The translations under genes were made by a program, and so were the position numbers. The notes beneath the pieces were generated by a model. The model did not search any database. It saw nothing but the letters and a program-made list of their open reading frames with translations, and was not told where the DNA came from. A stretch of DNA of 6,037 nucleotides, from assembly GCA_030667885.1 (NCBI GenBank), contig DAOUVA010000298.1:1-6037 (forward strand), given 5' to 3'. This stretch comes from Phycisphaerae bacterium (GTDB lineage Bacteria; Planctomycetota; Phycisphaerae; Sedimentisphaerales; Anaerobacaceae). Below, in pieces: positions 1 to 6,037 of the stretch (position 1 is its first letter; each line of letters opens with the position of its first letter).

Positions 1-1421
1 CGAAAGTTTATCTGTGTTCCATCTTCCAGCACCATCAAAGTTTTCAATTCCTGAGGGCTGACGAGTGTTTTTCCTTCGAATGCAGCCAAATCAGCACTAA
101 TATAAGTATCATTGATTGCTTCTTTGAGTAATTCGGCTCGGAATTTTGGATGTGCGATACTGATAAGCGCCAAAGCACGCTGCCGCAGACTTTTACCGTA
201 AAGATATGCAACACCGTATTCAGTAGCTACGTAATGGACCTCGCAGCATGTAGCGGCAACGCTGGCGTGGTGACTAAGGTGGGCAATAATCCGTGAGATT
301 TCGCCGTGGTTCCGAGTGGATTCCAAGACAACTATTGACTTACCTCCGGACGCCCTGGAAGTCCCGTGAGTAAAGTCCATATGACTGCCCAGGCCGGAAA
401 ATCCGGTTTCCAGTGAGTGGGCACAGACCTGTCCTGTTAAATCAACCTCTTGTGCAACACTGATGGCTACCATGTTATGCTGCAGGCGTATCAGGAACGG
501 GTCACTGACATATTCAGCGGGACGGAAAGAGAAAGCAGGATTGCCGTCGATATAATCGTAAAGCTTACGTGTGCCCATGCACAAACTTGCGACTATCTTG
601 CCGCGGTCGATATTTTTTCTCGCTCCTGTTATTACTCCGGATTTAACCAGATCAATGATAGCGTCGGAAAATATTTCTGTATGAATTCCGAGATCGCGTT
701 TGTTTTTTAGAAACTCAGCGATTGCCAGCGGAATGGGCCTTATTCCTAATTCTACGGTGGAGCCGTCCGGAATCAGAGCTGCGACATACTCGGCGATCCG
801 CCGGGATGTCTCGGTTGGTTCGGGCAGCGTCACTTCGAGAATAGGACTCTCACTCGGTACGAGGATGTCGATATCATGGACATACAGCAGATTGTCTCCC
901 ATTGTCCAGGGCATATTTGGGTTTACCTGGGCGATGACAAAGCCTGCGTTCTCAGCAGCGCTCTTGGTGATATCAACAGAAATCCCCAGTGAGCACATTC
1001 CCTTTTCATTCGGTGGAGTAACCTGTATCAAGGCTACATCAATGGGTAGTTCCCCTGAGCTGAACATGCGTGGAATATCGGAGAGAAATATCGGTGTGAA
1101 ATCCCCTAATTCCTGCGATTCATTAATAGTATCCCATATGAAAAAGCTATTGATATGAAAATGTTTAGCCAATTCTTTATGTCTGTAAGAGGGCTCACCA
1201 AGGGTTAGCAAATGTATAATGTCTATAACCTCTAATTCGGCGGCGCGATTGATTAATGCCTGAATCAATTCCTGAGGTTGAGCGCAACCAGTTCCAATAA
1301 ACACTCTTTGTCCGGGACGTATGCGGGCAATTGCCTCGGCGGCCGATGCAATCATGCTGCTGTAATTTTCCTGCCAACTTGTGGACGTTTTTTTATTGTA
1401 GTCAGGGTTCTGTTCGGCCAT
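1..1421 (-). CDS. Acetyl-CoA hydrolase/CoA-transferase family protein, probably with a C-terminal GNAT domain; partial at the left edge
   Basis: An uninterrupted frame of 473 codons runs from the ATG at 1421 off the left edge, so the 3' end is missing. The protein resembles class I CoA-transferases of the 4-hydroxybutyrate/butyryl-CoA:acetate type, which move CoA between carboxylic acids in the cytosol. The N-terminal half has RVFIGTG (39-45) and VELGIRPIP (223-231). GIHTEIFSD (245-253) carries the likely catalytic glutamate, E249, matching E238 of the clostridial 4-hydroxybutyrate enzyme. GLGSHMD (343-349) stands where the family usually has GxGGxxD. VHYVATEYGVAYL (395-407) and RQRALALISIAHP (413-425) are typical of the C-terminal half. 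Plain CoA-transferases end soon after this point. Here the chain continues with PQELKTLMVLEDGTQINF (456-473), which I recognise as the linker into the GNAT N-acetyltransferase domain of bifunctional family members. That domain would lie outside the window. Start: ATG 16 bases after the upstream stop, with only a weak GGGTAG-like ribosome site. It is probably cotranscribed with the acyl-CoA synthetase. The family call is secure; the acyl substrate is unknown. Confidence 0.9.
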   Translation of the reverse strand, partial: MAEQNPDYNKKTSTSWQENYSSMIASAAEAIARIRPGQRVFIGTGCAQPQELIQALINRAAELEVIDIIHLLTLGEPSYRHKELAKHFHINSFFIWDTINESQELGDFTPIFLSDIPRMFSSGELPIDVALIQVTPPNEKGMCSLGISVDITKSAAENAGFVIAQVNPNMPWTMGDNLLYVHDIDILVPSESPILEVTLPEPTETSRRIAEYVAALIPDGSTVELGIRPIPLAIAEFLKNKRDLGIHTEIFSDAIIDLVKSGVITGARKNIDRGKIVASLCMGTRKLYDYIDGNPAFSFRPAEYVSDPFLIRLQHNMVAISVAQEVDLTGQVCAHSLETGFSGLGSHMDFTHGTSRASGGKSIVVLESTRNHGEISRIIAHLSHHASVAATCCEVHYVATEYGVAYLYGKSLRQRALALISIAHPKFRAELLKEAINDTYISADLAAFEGKTLVSPQELKTLMVLEDGTQINF

Positions 1422-1437
1422 TTATTTGCTACCCGTA

Positions 1438-3570
1438 TTAAGTAGAGTCACCAAATGCTTCCTCTTGTGTTTTGGGATCCCGGCGGAGGGATATCCGCGC
1501 ATCTACTACCATCGCTTTAGTGCCGACATTTCCGACAAAGAATGGATTTATATTCAGTTCTTCAATCTGAGGAAAGTCGGTAGCCAGTTGACTTATTCTT
1601 TGCAGACCGCCTGTGATTTCGGACAAATCTACGTCGGCCTGGCCGCGGACGCCTTTGAGCAAGGCGTATGACCGGGTCTCCATCAGCATTTCCATCGCTT
1701 CATCGGCAGTGATAGGGGCCAGATAACACGAAACATCCTTAAGTACATCGACAAAAGTGCCGCCCAGGCCGAACATAAGCATAGGTCCAAATTGCGAGTC
1801 GGATGTCATACCGAGAATTACTTCCAGCCCACGGATGCACATTTTCTCTACATAAACGCCGTTTAATCTGGCTTCAGGTGCCCTCCGGCTAACCCGCAGC
1901 GTTAACAGATCAAAGGTATCGCGAACCTGATCGGGGCTGGAGATATTAAGTTTGATACCCCCAACATCAGACTTATGGACAATATCAGGAGAAACAATCT
2001 TCATAGCTACGGGAAATCCAATTCTTTCAGCTATTTCCACCGCCTCTTCGGGTGAATTGGCAACATGGCCGTCCGGGACATTAAAGTCGTAAGCTCGCAG
2101 GATTTCCTTGGTTTCAACCTCACCCATCTGGATGTGATTTGTTTTTAAATGTCGTGAGATGATACGTTCTACTCTGCGCCGGTTAACAGGAAAGCGTGTA
2201 ACGACACGTGTCGGATGGTTACGCCAGAGGCCATATTCATACATGGCCCTTAGTGCTGCAACGGCCCGTTCCGGTGAGGAGTAATCGGGAAGATTGCAAT
2301 CGGCTAATTCCTTGCGTTCGGGCATTGCATCGGCACTACCCAGGATAACTGCAAGTATCGGTTTGTCATCAGAACCACTTGCGGCAATAGCACGTACCGT
2401 TTCGGCTGGTTTTGTCATTGCGTGTGGCGTGAGAATCACGATTACAGCATCGACAGCGTCATCTTGTAGTGCGGCCCTAACTGCAGTGGTATACCGCTTC
2501 GGACCGGCGTCGCCCAGGACATCAATTGGATTGCTGATTATAGCTGCCGGTGGTAGTGCCTTCTTAAGATTACCGGCATTATAGCCATTGAGAGCGGCTA
2601 ACTTCATCCCGGATTGCTCAATTGCGTCAGCAGCCATTACCGCCGGTCCGCCTGCATTGGTGATGATTGCAACACGGTTGCCTTTTGGCAAAGGCTGCAT
2701 AGAGAGCGCCGCAGCGTAGTCGAAAAGTGCGTCAAAAGTTTCTGCTCGTATCACACCGGCCCGCTTAAATGCGGCTGCATAGGCGATATCATCCCCAGCC
2801 AGGCCGCCGGTATGTGCCGATGCAGCCTTCATTCCAGCCTTTGTCACTCCAGCCCTTAACAGAACTAAAGGCTTAGTCGAAGCCGCTAATCTTGCTGTTT
2901 TAATGAACTTGTCTCCGGATGTGATACTTTCAAGGTAGCCAACGATAACTTTTGTCTGTTCATCGACTGTAAATGCTGCTAAGAAGTCAGTCTCATTCAG
3001 GTCGGCCTTGTTACCTATGCTTACAACTTTTGCTAAACCGAGTCCGCGAGCCAAAGCCCAATCCAACATTGCCGTACAAAGCGCTCCCGATTGAGACAGG
3101 ACTGATATACCACCAGCCTTTGGCATACGTTTTGAAAACGAGGCATTCATCCGGTGCTCTGTATTAATCAGGCCCAGGCAATTGGGTCCTAACAAACGAA
3201 CACCGGCTTTCGAACAAAGTTGTGTGATCTCGGATTGCAATTTAGTTCCTGCCGGGCCGGTTTCTCTAAAGCCTGCGGTGATGACCGCTATCGCTTTTGC
3301 TTCTGCTTTTATAGAACTTTCTACAGCTTCCAGAACAGATGCTGTAGGTACGGCGATAACTGCTAAGTCAATAGTGCCTGTGTATATATTCAAATCATGC
3401 AGACAGTTCAGTCCCAGAATTTCGTCAGCCGAAGGATTGACCGGTATGATTTGTCCGGCAAAACCGCCATCTAACAGATTGGACAATATCTCATAACCCA
3501 CCTTACCGGGTGTCCGAGAAGCACCAATTACTGCTATAGACTTGGGATGTAATAAAAAATCCAGCATCAT
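1438..3570 (-). CDS. Acyl-CoA (acetyl-CoA) synthetase, ADP-forming, fused alpha-beta subunits
   Basis: This complete 710-residue protein has the domain order of fused ADP-forming acetyl-CoA synthetases: acyl-CoA + ADP + Pi to free acid + CoA + ATP, reversible, in the cytosol. A Rossmann CoA-binding domain (about 8-135) opens with SIAVIGASRTPGKVGYEIL and includes LLGPNCLGL (126-134). A succinyl-CoA-ligase-like domain (about 150-290) contains SVLSQSGAL, the likely phosphohistidine H253 in SAHTGGLAG, and E214 in GYLES. A second ligase-like domain follows (about 297-455; ITNAGGPAVMAADA at 303-316). An ATP-grasp domain (about 485-700) has FPVAMKIVSPDIVHKSDVGG, including H532, the equivalent of the second phosphorylated histidine of the beta subunit, then FGLGGTFVDVL (600-610) and INPFFV (674-679). 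All expected catalytic residues are present. There is no GNAT extension, unlike the longer Pat-type lysine acetyltransferases. The protein starts with two consecutive ATGs; I take the first, and neither has a Shine-Dalgarno. It is the first gene of the predicted operon with the CoA-transferase. Acetate is the default substrate, but branched or aromatic acids are possible. Confidence 0.95.
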   Translation of the reverse strand: MMLDFLLHPKSIAVIGASRTPGKVGYEILSNLLDGGFAGQIIPVNPSADEILGLNCLHDLNIYTGTIDLAVIAVPTASVLEAVESSIKAEAKAIAVITAGFRETGPAGTKLQSEITQLCSKAGVRLLGPNCLGLINTEHRMNASFSKRMPKAGGISVLSQSGALCTAMLDWALARGLGLAKVVSIGNKADLNETDFLAAFTVDEQTKVIVGYLESITSGDKFIKTARLAASTKPLVLLRAGVTKAGMKAASAHTGGLAGDDIAYAAAFKRAGVIRAETFDALFDYAAALSMQPLPKGNRVAIITNAGGPAVMAADAIEQSGMKLAALNGYNAGNLKKALPPAAIISNPIDVLGDAGPKRYTTAVRAALQDDAVDAVIVILTPHAMTKPAETVRAIAASGSDDKPILAVILGSADAMPERKELADCNLPDYSSPERAVAALRAMYEYGLWRNHPTRVVTRFPVNRRRVERIISRHLKTNHIQMGEVETKEILRAYDFNVPDGHVANSPEEAVEIAERIGFPVAMKIVSPDIVHKSDVGGIKLNISSPDQVRDTFDLLTLRVSRRAPEARLNGVYVEKMCIRGLEVILGMTSDSQFGPMLMFGLGGTFVDVLKDVSCYLAPITADEAMEMLMETRSYALLKGVRGQADVDLSEITGGLQRISQLATDFPQIEELNINPFFVGNVGTKAMVVDARISLRRDPKTQEEAFGDST

Positions 3571-3577
3571 TTACAAA

Positions 3578-3593
3578 TTGAAATAATTTTCAA
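3578..3593. repeat. Small inverted repeat in the operon leader, possible operator
   Basis: TTGAAA and TTTCAA form perfect 6-base arms around a 4-base TAAT spacer. The repeat lies about 6-21 bases downstream of the predicted transcription start of the minus-strand operon, where a repressor could block transcription. The sequence is AT-rich, so a chance repeat is quite possible, and I recognise no regulator family in it. Confidence 0.3.
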
Positions 3594-3605
3594 AATATAC
3601 GCTTA

Positions 3606-3634
3606 ATTCTACAACCAGCTACTGTATGTTTCAA
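3606..3634 (-). promoter_or_regulatory. Predicted sigma-70-like promoter of the acyl-CoA synthetase/CoA-transferase operon
   Basis: Read on the minus strand, TTGAAA (3634-3629) and TAGAAT (3611-3606) each match the -35 and -10 consensus at five of six positions, with an ideal 17-base spacer. Transcription would begin near 3599, leaving an AT-rich leader of about 30 bases before the ATG at 3570. The match and placement are good, but the call rests on consensus only and the host's sigma-factor preference is unknown. Confidence 0.55.
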
Positions 3635-3792
3635 GCAAATTAAGACTAAAGTATATACCTTCGGCGGCTAAACTTAAACCTTCGATATAATTATTATTAA
3701 AACATAACCTAAATCTATCTTGAGCCTGCGGAAAAAAAATATTGATATGTCGCTTCTGTTATGGAATAATGTACCGCCTTATGAAGTTTAAG

Positions 3793-5187
3793 ATGAAAAA
3801 AATATTGGTTGCAGTTTTATTCAGCATCTGTATTGGCAGCTTTGCTAAAGCTGATTTGGCGGAGCGAATTAATGCTGTTATCAGCCGTTCTTTACAGCAG
3901 AAAGTTAGATTTTCCATTCATATCATAAAGGCCGATTCGGATATCACCGTATATGAACATAATGCGCGGGAGTTGATGATACCGGCTTCGAACATGAAAA
4001 TAATTACTTCTGCAGCGGCACTGAAATATCTGGGGCCTGATTATGAATACAAAACAAAGGTCGGTCTTTGTGATAATACCCTTGTAGTAATAGGAAGCGG
4101 AGATCCACTGTTGGGGGATGAAAAAACAGATGCTAAATATGGGCGGGAAAAAGGCTGGCTCTTCAAAGACATATCGCAGACGTTAAAACGAAATAACATA
4201 CAATCAATTGAAGACATTATTGTTGATAGTAGTGTATTTGATGACCAGCGCGTCCATCCGAGCTGGTCAAAAAGTGAACTGAATAAGTGGTATGCCTGTG
4301 AAGTAAGCGGCTTGAATTTCAATGATAATTGTATAGCGATAAGCACAAAGAAAACCGGCGCCAAAGTAGCGGTTTTCCTTGATCCTCAGACTTCTTTTGT
4401 AAAGTTCGACAATAAAGTTAAGCCGATTTCTAAAGGTACAAGTGCTGTAGGTACTTATCGGAATAAAGAGCCTAATAAGATTGTCGTTTTTGGCAAATGC
4501 CGGGATAGAGTCGGACCGTTTGACGTTGCAATTGAAAGACCTGCCGCATTTTTTGGGTTTCTGCTGTACGAGAATCTTACTAAAGCGGGAATAAAAACAA
4601 ATGGTCATCTCATAGAAAAAACACTTGACGCTCACAGCAATTTCAGGCTGCTCAGCCAATATTCAACTTCGCTAAAAGATTGTTTGGCACGTTGTAACAA
4701 GAACAGTCTCGGATTGGCAGCCGAATCGTTGTTCAAGACAATCGCCGCCAATAATAATCCTGATGGAAAGCACGGTAGCTGGGACCGAGGCAGGGAATTG
4801 GTTTCTGAATTTCTCATTGGACTTGGTATCGATAAAAGCCAGTTTTATATCGATGATGCAAGCGGCCTGAGCAGAAAAAATGAGCTTAGCTCTTATGCAA
4901 TTACGAAGGTGTTGTTGGATGTGTATCATAGCGACAATTGGGAGTTGTATAAGGCTTCACTTGCGGTAGGGGGTGTAGATGGGACAATTGCCAAATATTT
5001 CAAAGAGCAAAAGTACAAAGGTAAAATATCAGGCAAGACCGGATATATAAATAGCGTCAAATCGTTTTCGGGGGTATGCAGCACCGAACAGGGCGACTAT
5101 ATATTCTCCATTCTCACCAACAATACCAACGGCAAAACCCGTGGAGTAATCAACGACATCGCAAAGGCAATTATTGATGAAGAGTAG
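3793..5187 (+). CDS. dacB: D-alanyl-D-alanine carboxypeptidase/endopeptidase, PBP4 (DacB, peptidase S13) type, with unusual SxN motif
   Basis: This is a 464-residue exported serine peptidase that would trim the terminal D-Ala of peptidoglycan stems or cut D-Ala-meso-DAP cross-links in the periplasm. MKKILVAVLFSICIGSFAKA (1-20) is a typical signal peptide, with likely cleavage after AKA. The nucleophile motif SxxK is S66-N-M-K69 in PASNMKIIT. VVIGSGDPLLG (98-108) is a PBP4 family hallmark that precedes the inserted domains. DDASGLSR (354-361) and the KTG triad K415-T416-G417 in SGKTGYINSVKSFSG close the active site. The SxN motif, expected before the AE of NSLGLAAESLF (304-314), reads S305-L306-G307, with glycine in place of asparagine. 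The mature part has seven cysteines, including C297 and C301 beside this motif. Length is normal for the family. I chose ATG 3793 because it gives a clean MKK signal peptide; ATG 3781 (adding MKFK), ATG 3769 or TTG 3742 are possible, and none has a convincing Shine-Dalgarno. Confidence 0.92.
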   Translation: MKKILVAVLFSICIGSFAKADLAERINAVISRSLQQKVRFSIHIIKADSDITVYEHNARELMIPASNMKIITSAAALKYLGPDYEYKTKVGLCDNTLVVIGSGDPLLGDEKTDAKYGREKGWLFKDISQTLKRNNIQSIEDIIVDSSVFDDQRVHPSWSKSELNKWYACEVSGLNFNDNCIAISTKKTGAKVAVFLDPQTSFVKFDNKVKPISKGTSAVGTYRNKEPNKIVVFGKCRDRVGPFDVAIERPAAFFGFLLYENLTKAGIKTNGHLIEKTLDAHSNFRLLSQYSTSLKDCLARCNKNSLGLAAESLFKTIAANNNPDGKHGSWDRGRELVSEFLIGLGIDKSQFYIDDASGLSRKNELSSYAITKVLLDVYHSDNWELYKASLAVGGVDGTIAKYFKEQKYKGKISGKTGYINSVKSFSGVCSTEQGDYIFSILTNNTNGKTRGVINDIAKAIIDEE

Positions 5188-5207
5188 ATAGCAGATAGCG
5201 CCCCTTG

Positions 5208-5939
5208 CTATTGTTGTATACCAATATTTGTCTCGTTTTCAGGTCCAAAACCAGTGGAAATCTCTAACAAGTTGTTAAGATTAACATCACAATCATCAAT
5301 GCTATAGAACTTCGGCCCCATACCACAAGGTAAGGTCAATAAATCACCTTCCTGGAAATCTTTGACATCCTCTTTTGTTTTCATTCCCCAGGCGATATTT
5401 TTGTTGTTCCGATATCCCGGATATTTAGTAATATCATATTGTGAGGCATCGAAGCTGATAATTTCAATTTCAGAACGGAATAATTCGTCCCAGTTCATAT
5501 TTCCGCAAACATGTACGCCCGGTGTAACGTCGAAGCTCTCGAAAAGCGCTGACCATAACTGCTGGTAATCGAATCCCACCTGCCCCAGGGCAGGCTCATC
5601 CAGAAAAAGAATTACTTCTCCTGCATTCAGGCCGTTGGTGACTGCATCAATGTGTTGGCAGGCCCTTGAGATGGCTTCATCCTGGTCATATCCGCTGAGA
5701 ATAAGAGTCGCCGGACCTACACATTGTATTTTGACTGTCTCATAACCCTGCACCATTTTCTTGAAGGTTTCGAGACAGCTCAAATTACCGGGCTTTTCAA
5801 TGTACTCCAGCATGGCATCACCCAGTTTGGGAAGTTCCGGCAGAAATGGTATATCATGTCGGAGGCTGTATTCTACAGCCTTGTCAACATCATCGTATGG
5901 CAGGGAGCCAACTTGTGTTACTATTTTTCTTTTGCTCAT
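5208..5939 (-). CDS. Short MetE/UROD-like protein (cobalamin-independent methionine synthase C-terminal fold)
   Basis: This 243-residue protein looks like a single methyltransferase-type (beta/alpha)8 barrel related to the C-terminal catalytic half of MetE. It opens with TQVGSLPYDDVDKAVEYSL (8-26) and LPELPKLGDAM (33-43), typical of the stand-alone methionine-synthase-like group. CVGPATLILSG (73-83) and LFLDEPALG (111-119) match the barrel core. H143 and C145 in GVHVCGN, D164 in IISFDAS, and C205 in LPCGMGP align with the MetE zinc ligands His, Cys, Glu and Cys, with Asp in place of Glu. A zinc-dependent thiol methyltransfer is therefore plausible, but neither methyl donor nor acceptor can be read from the sequence, and it lacks the folate-binding N-terminal half of MetE. 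The start is well supported: AAGGTGAG lies 7 bases before the ATG, the only strong Shine-Dalgarno in the window. It converges on dacB with a 20-base gap. The gene ahead of it ends 44 bases upstream, so an operon is likely. Confidence 0.8.
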   Translation of the reverse strand: MSKRKIVTQVGSLPYDDVDKAVEYSLRHDIPFLPELPKLGDAMLEYIEKPGNLSCLETFKKMVQGYETVKIQCVGPATLILSGYDQDEAISRACQHIDAVTNGLNAGEVILFLDEPALGQVGFDYQQLWSALFESFDVTPGVHVCGNMNWDELFRSEIEIISFDASQYDITKYPGYRNNKNIAWGMKTKEDVKDFQEGDLLTLPCGMGPKFYSIDDCDVNLNNLLEISTGFGPENETNIGIQQ

Positions 5940-5946
5940 TTTATGT

Positions 5947-5954
5947 TCTCACCT
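5947..5954 (-). promoter_or_regulatory. Ribosome binding site of the MetE-like gene
   Basis: On the minus strand AAGGTGAG precedes the ATG at 5939 by 7 bases and contains AGGTGA, complementary to the usual 16S rRNA tail. It fixes the start of the MetE-like gene and contrasts with the poor sites of the other genes here. Confidence 0.7.
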
Positions 5955-5983
5955 TGCTATGAATCTGCATTATTTTTTTTGAA

Positions 5984-6037
5984 TCATGGCTTGAAATAAG
6001 CTACAAAGCCGTTTTCATAGACTATTCTTTCCCAGTC
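5984..6037 (-). CDS. C-terminal end of an unidentified gene entering from the right edge
   Basis: From the right edge one minus-strand frame is open for 17 codons and ends at TGA (5986-5984), with the product ending in ERIVYENGFVAYFKP. The other two minus-strand frames close sooner. The composition looks protein-like (mixed hydrophobic, aromatic and charged residues). The position, 44 bases before the MetE-like start on the same strand, fits an upstream operon partner. I do not recognise the family from so short a tail, and a chance open frame cannot be excluded. Confidence 0.5.
   Translation of the reverse strand, partial: DWERIVYENGFVAYFKP

Larger units (their letters stand above)
3571..3792. 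other. Divergent intergenic region between the acyl-CoA synthetase and dacB
   Basis: This AT-rich stretch separates two divergent genes and holds no supportable gene. The minus strand carries a well-spaced sigma-70-like promoter and a small inverted repeat, both listed separately. On the plus strand a perfect TATAAT occurs at 3686-3691, but no recognisable -35 lies 16-18 bases upstream, so the dacB promoter is not settled. The dacB frame is open back to a stop at 3721, so part of the right end could be coding if an earlier start is used (TTG 3742, ATG 3769 or ATG 3781). Confidence 0.7.

Noticed and set aside
450..1158. Two plus-strand open frames of 86 and 152 codons
   Set aside because: They lie entirely antisense to the CoA-transferase gene, which has a continuous frame with family motifs; their translations show no recognisable domain.
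1195..1377. A 60-codon minus-strand open frame
   Set aside because: It is an alternative frame inside the N-terminal part of the CoA-transferase, whose true frame begins at 1421.
2294..3496. Several plus-strand open frames opposite the acyl-CoA synthetase
   Set aside because: They are antisense shadows of a gene with all expected domains and catalytic residues; none has its own motif or ribosome site.
3686..3691. Perfect TATAAT on the plus strand as the dacB promoter
   Set aside because: No -35-like hexamer or extended -10 lies at a proper distance, and the area is AT-rich, so a chance match is likely.
4041..4929. Minus-strand open frames of 61-130 codons opposite dacB
   Set aside because: Antisense shadows; the plus-strand frame carries the signal peptide and the SxxK and KTG motifs.
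5194..5212. Possible terminator hairpin in the convergent dacB/MetE-like gap (ATAGC...GCTAT)
   Set aside because: The stem is only five base pairs plus one wobble, with a seven-base loop and no T-run on either strand, too weak to call.
5971..5980. T-rich run that might end a plus-strand transcript
   Set aside because: No stable stem precedes it and no plus-strand gene ends nearby; on the minus strand it reads as an A-run and cannot serve as an intrinsic terminator.
1..6037. A novel defence, mobile or RNA-based system
   Set aside because: I looked for direct repeats, terminal inverted repeats, transposase or integrase motifs, tRNA-like folds and clusters of small unknown genes and saw none; the window is nearly filled by identifiable housekeeping or metabolic genes.

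Overview
The window is a compact bacterial chromosomal segment with two divergent transcription units and no mobile element, RNA gene or CRISPR array that I can see. Its base composition is mid-range and coding density is high. Three of the four main genes lack a clear Shine-Dalgarno sequence. An ADP-forming acyl-CoA synthetase sits beside a class I CoA-transferase that appears to continue into an acetyltransferase domain, next to a short MetE-like methyltransferase. Together with an exported penicillin-binding protein, this suggests an anaerobic Gram-negative bacterium. Planctomycetota (Phycisphaerae-like) or a deltaproteobacterial lineage would fit, but that placement is a guess from gene content and not a phylogeny.

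Layout: (1) Positions 1-1421, minus strand, hold most of an acetyl-CoA hydrolase/CoA-transferase family protein. Its reading frame is still open at the left edge, after the linker that in related proteins leads into a C-terminal GNAT domain. (2) Positions 1438-3570, minus strand, hold a complete 710-residue fused alpha/beta acyl-CoA synthetase (ADP-forming), 16 bases upstream of gene 1 and probably in one operon with it. (3) Positions 3571-3792 are a divergent, AT-rich intergenic region with a good sigma-70-like promoter for the minus-strand operon, and a small inverted repeat just downstream of its predicted start. (4) Positions 3793-5187, plus strand, hold a secreted PBP4/DacB-type D-Ala-D-Ala carboxypeptidase whose SxN motif seems to be altered. 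(5) Positions 5208-5939, minus strand, converge on dacB with a 20-base gap and hold a short MetE/UROD-like protein with zinc-ligand-type residues and a clear ribosome binding site. (6) Positions 5984-6037, minus strand, are the last 17 codons of another gene entering from the right edge.

Genes 1 and 2 make metabolic sense together. Both act on acyl-CoA thioesters: one conserves the thioester as ATP, the other passes CoA to another acid. The predicted GNAT domain on the transferase recalls Pat-type proteins, in which a GNAT domain is fused to the synthetase instead. dacB acts in the periplasm on peptidoglycan and appears unrelated to its neighbours. The MetE-like protein and the gene before it could form a separate minus-strand operon.
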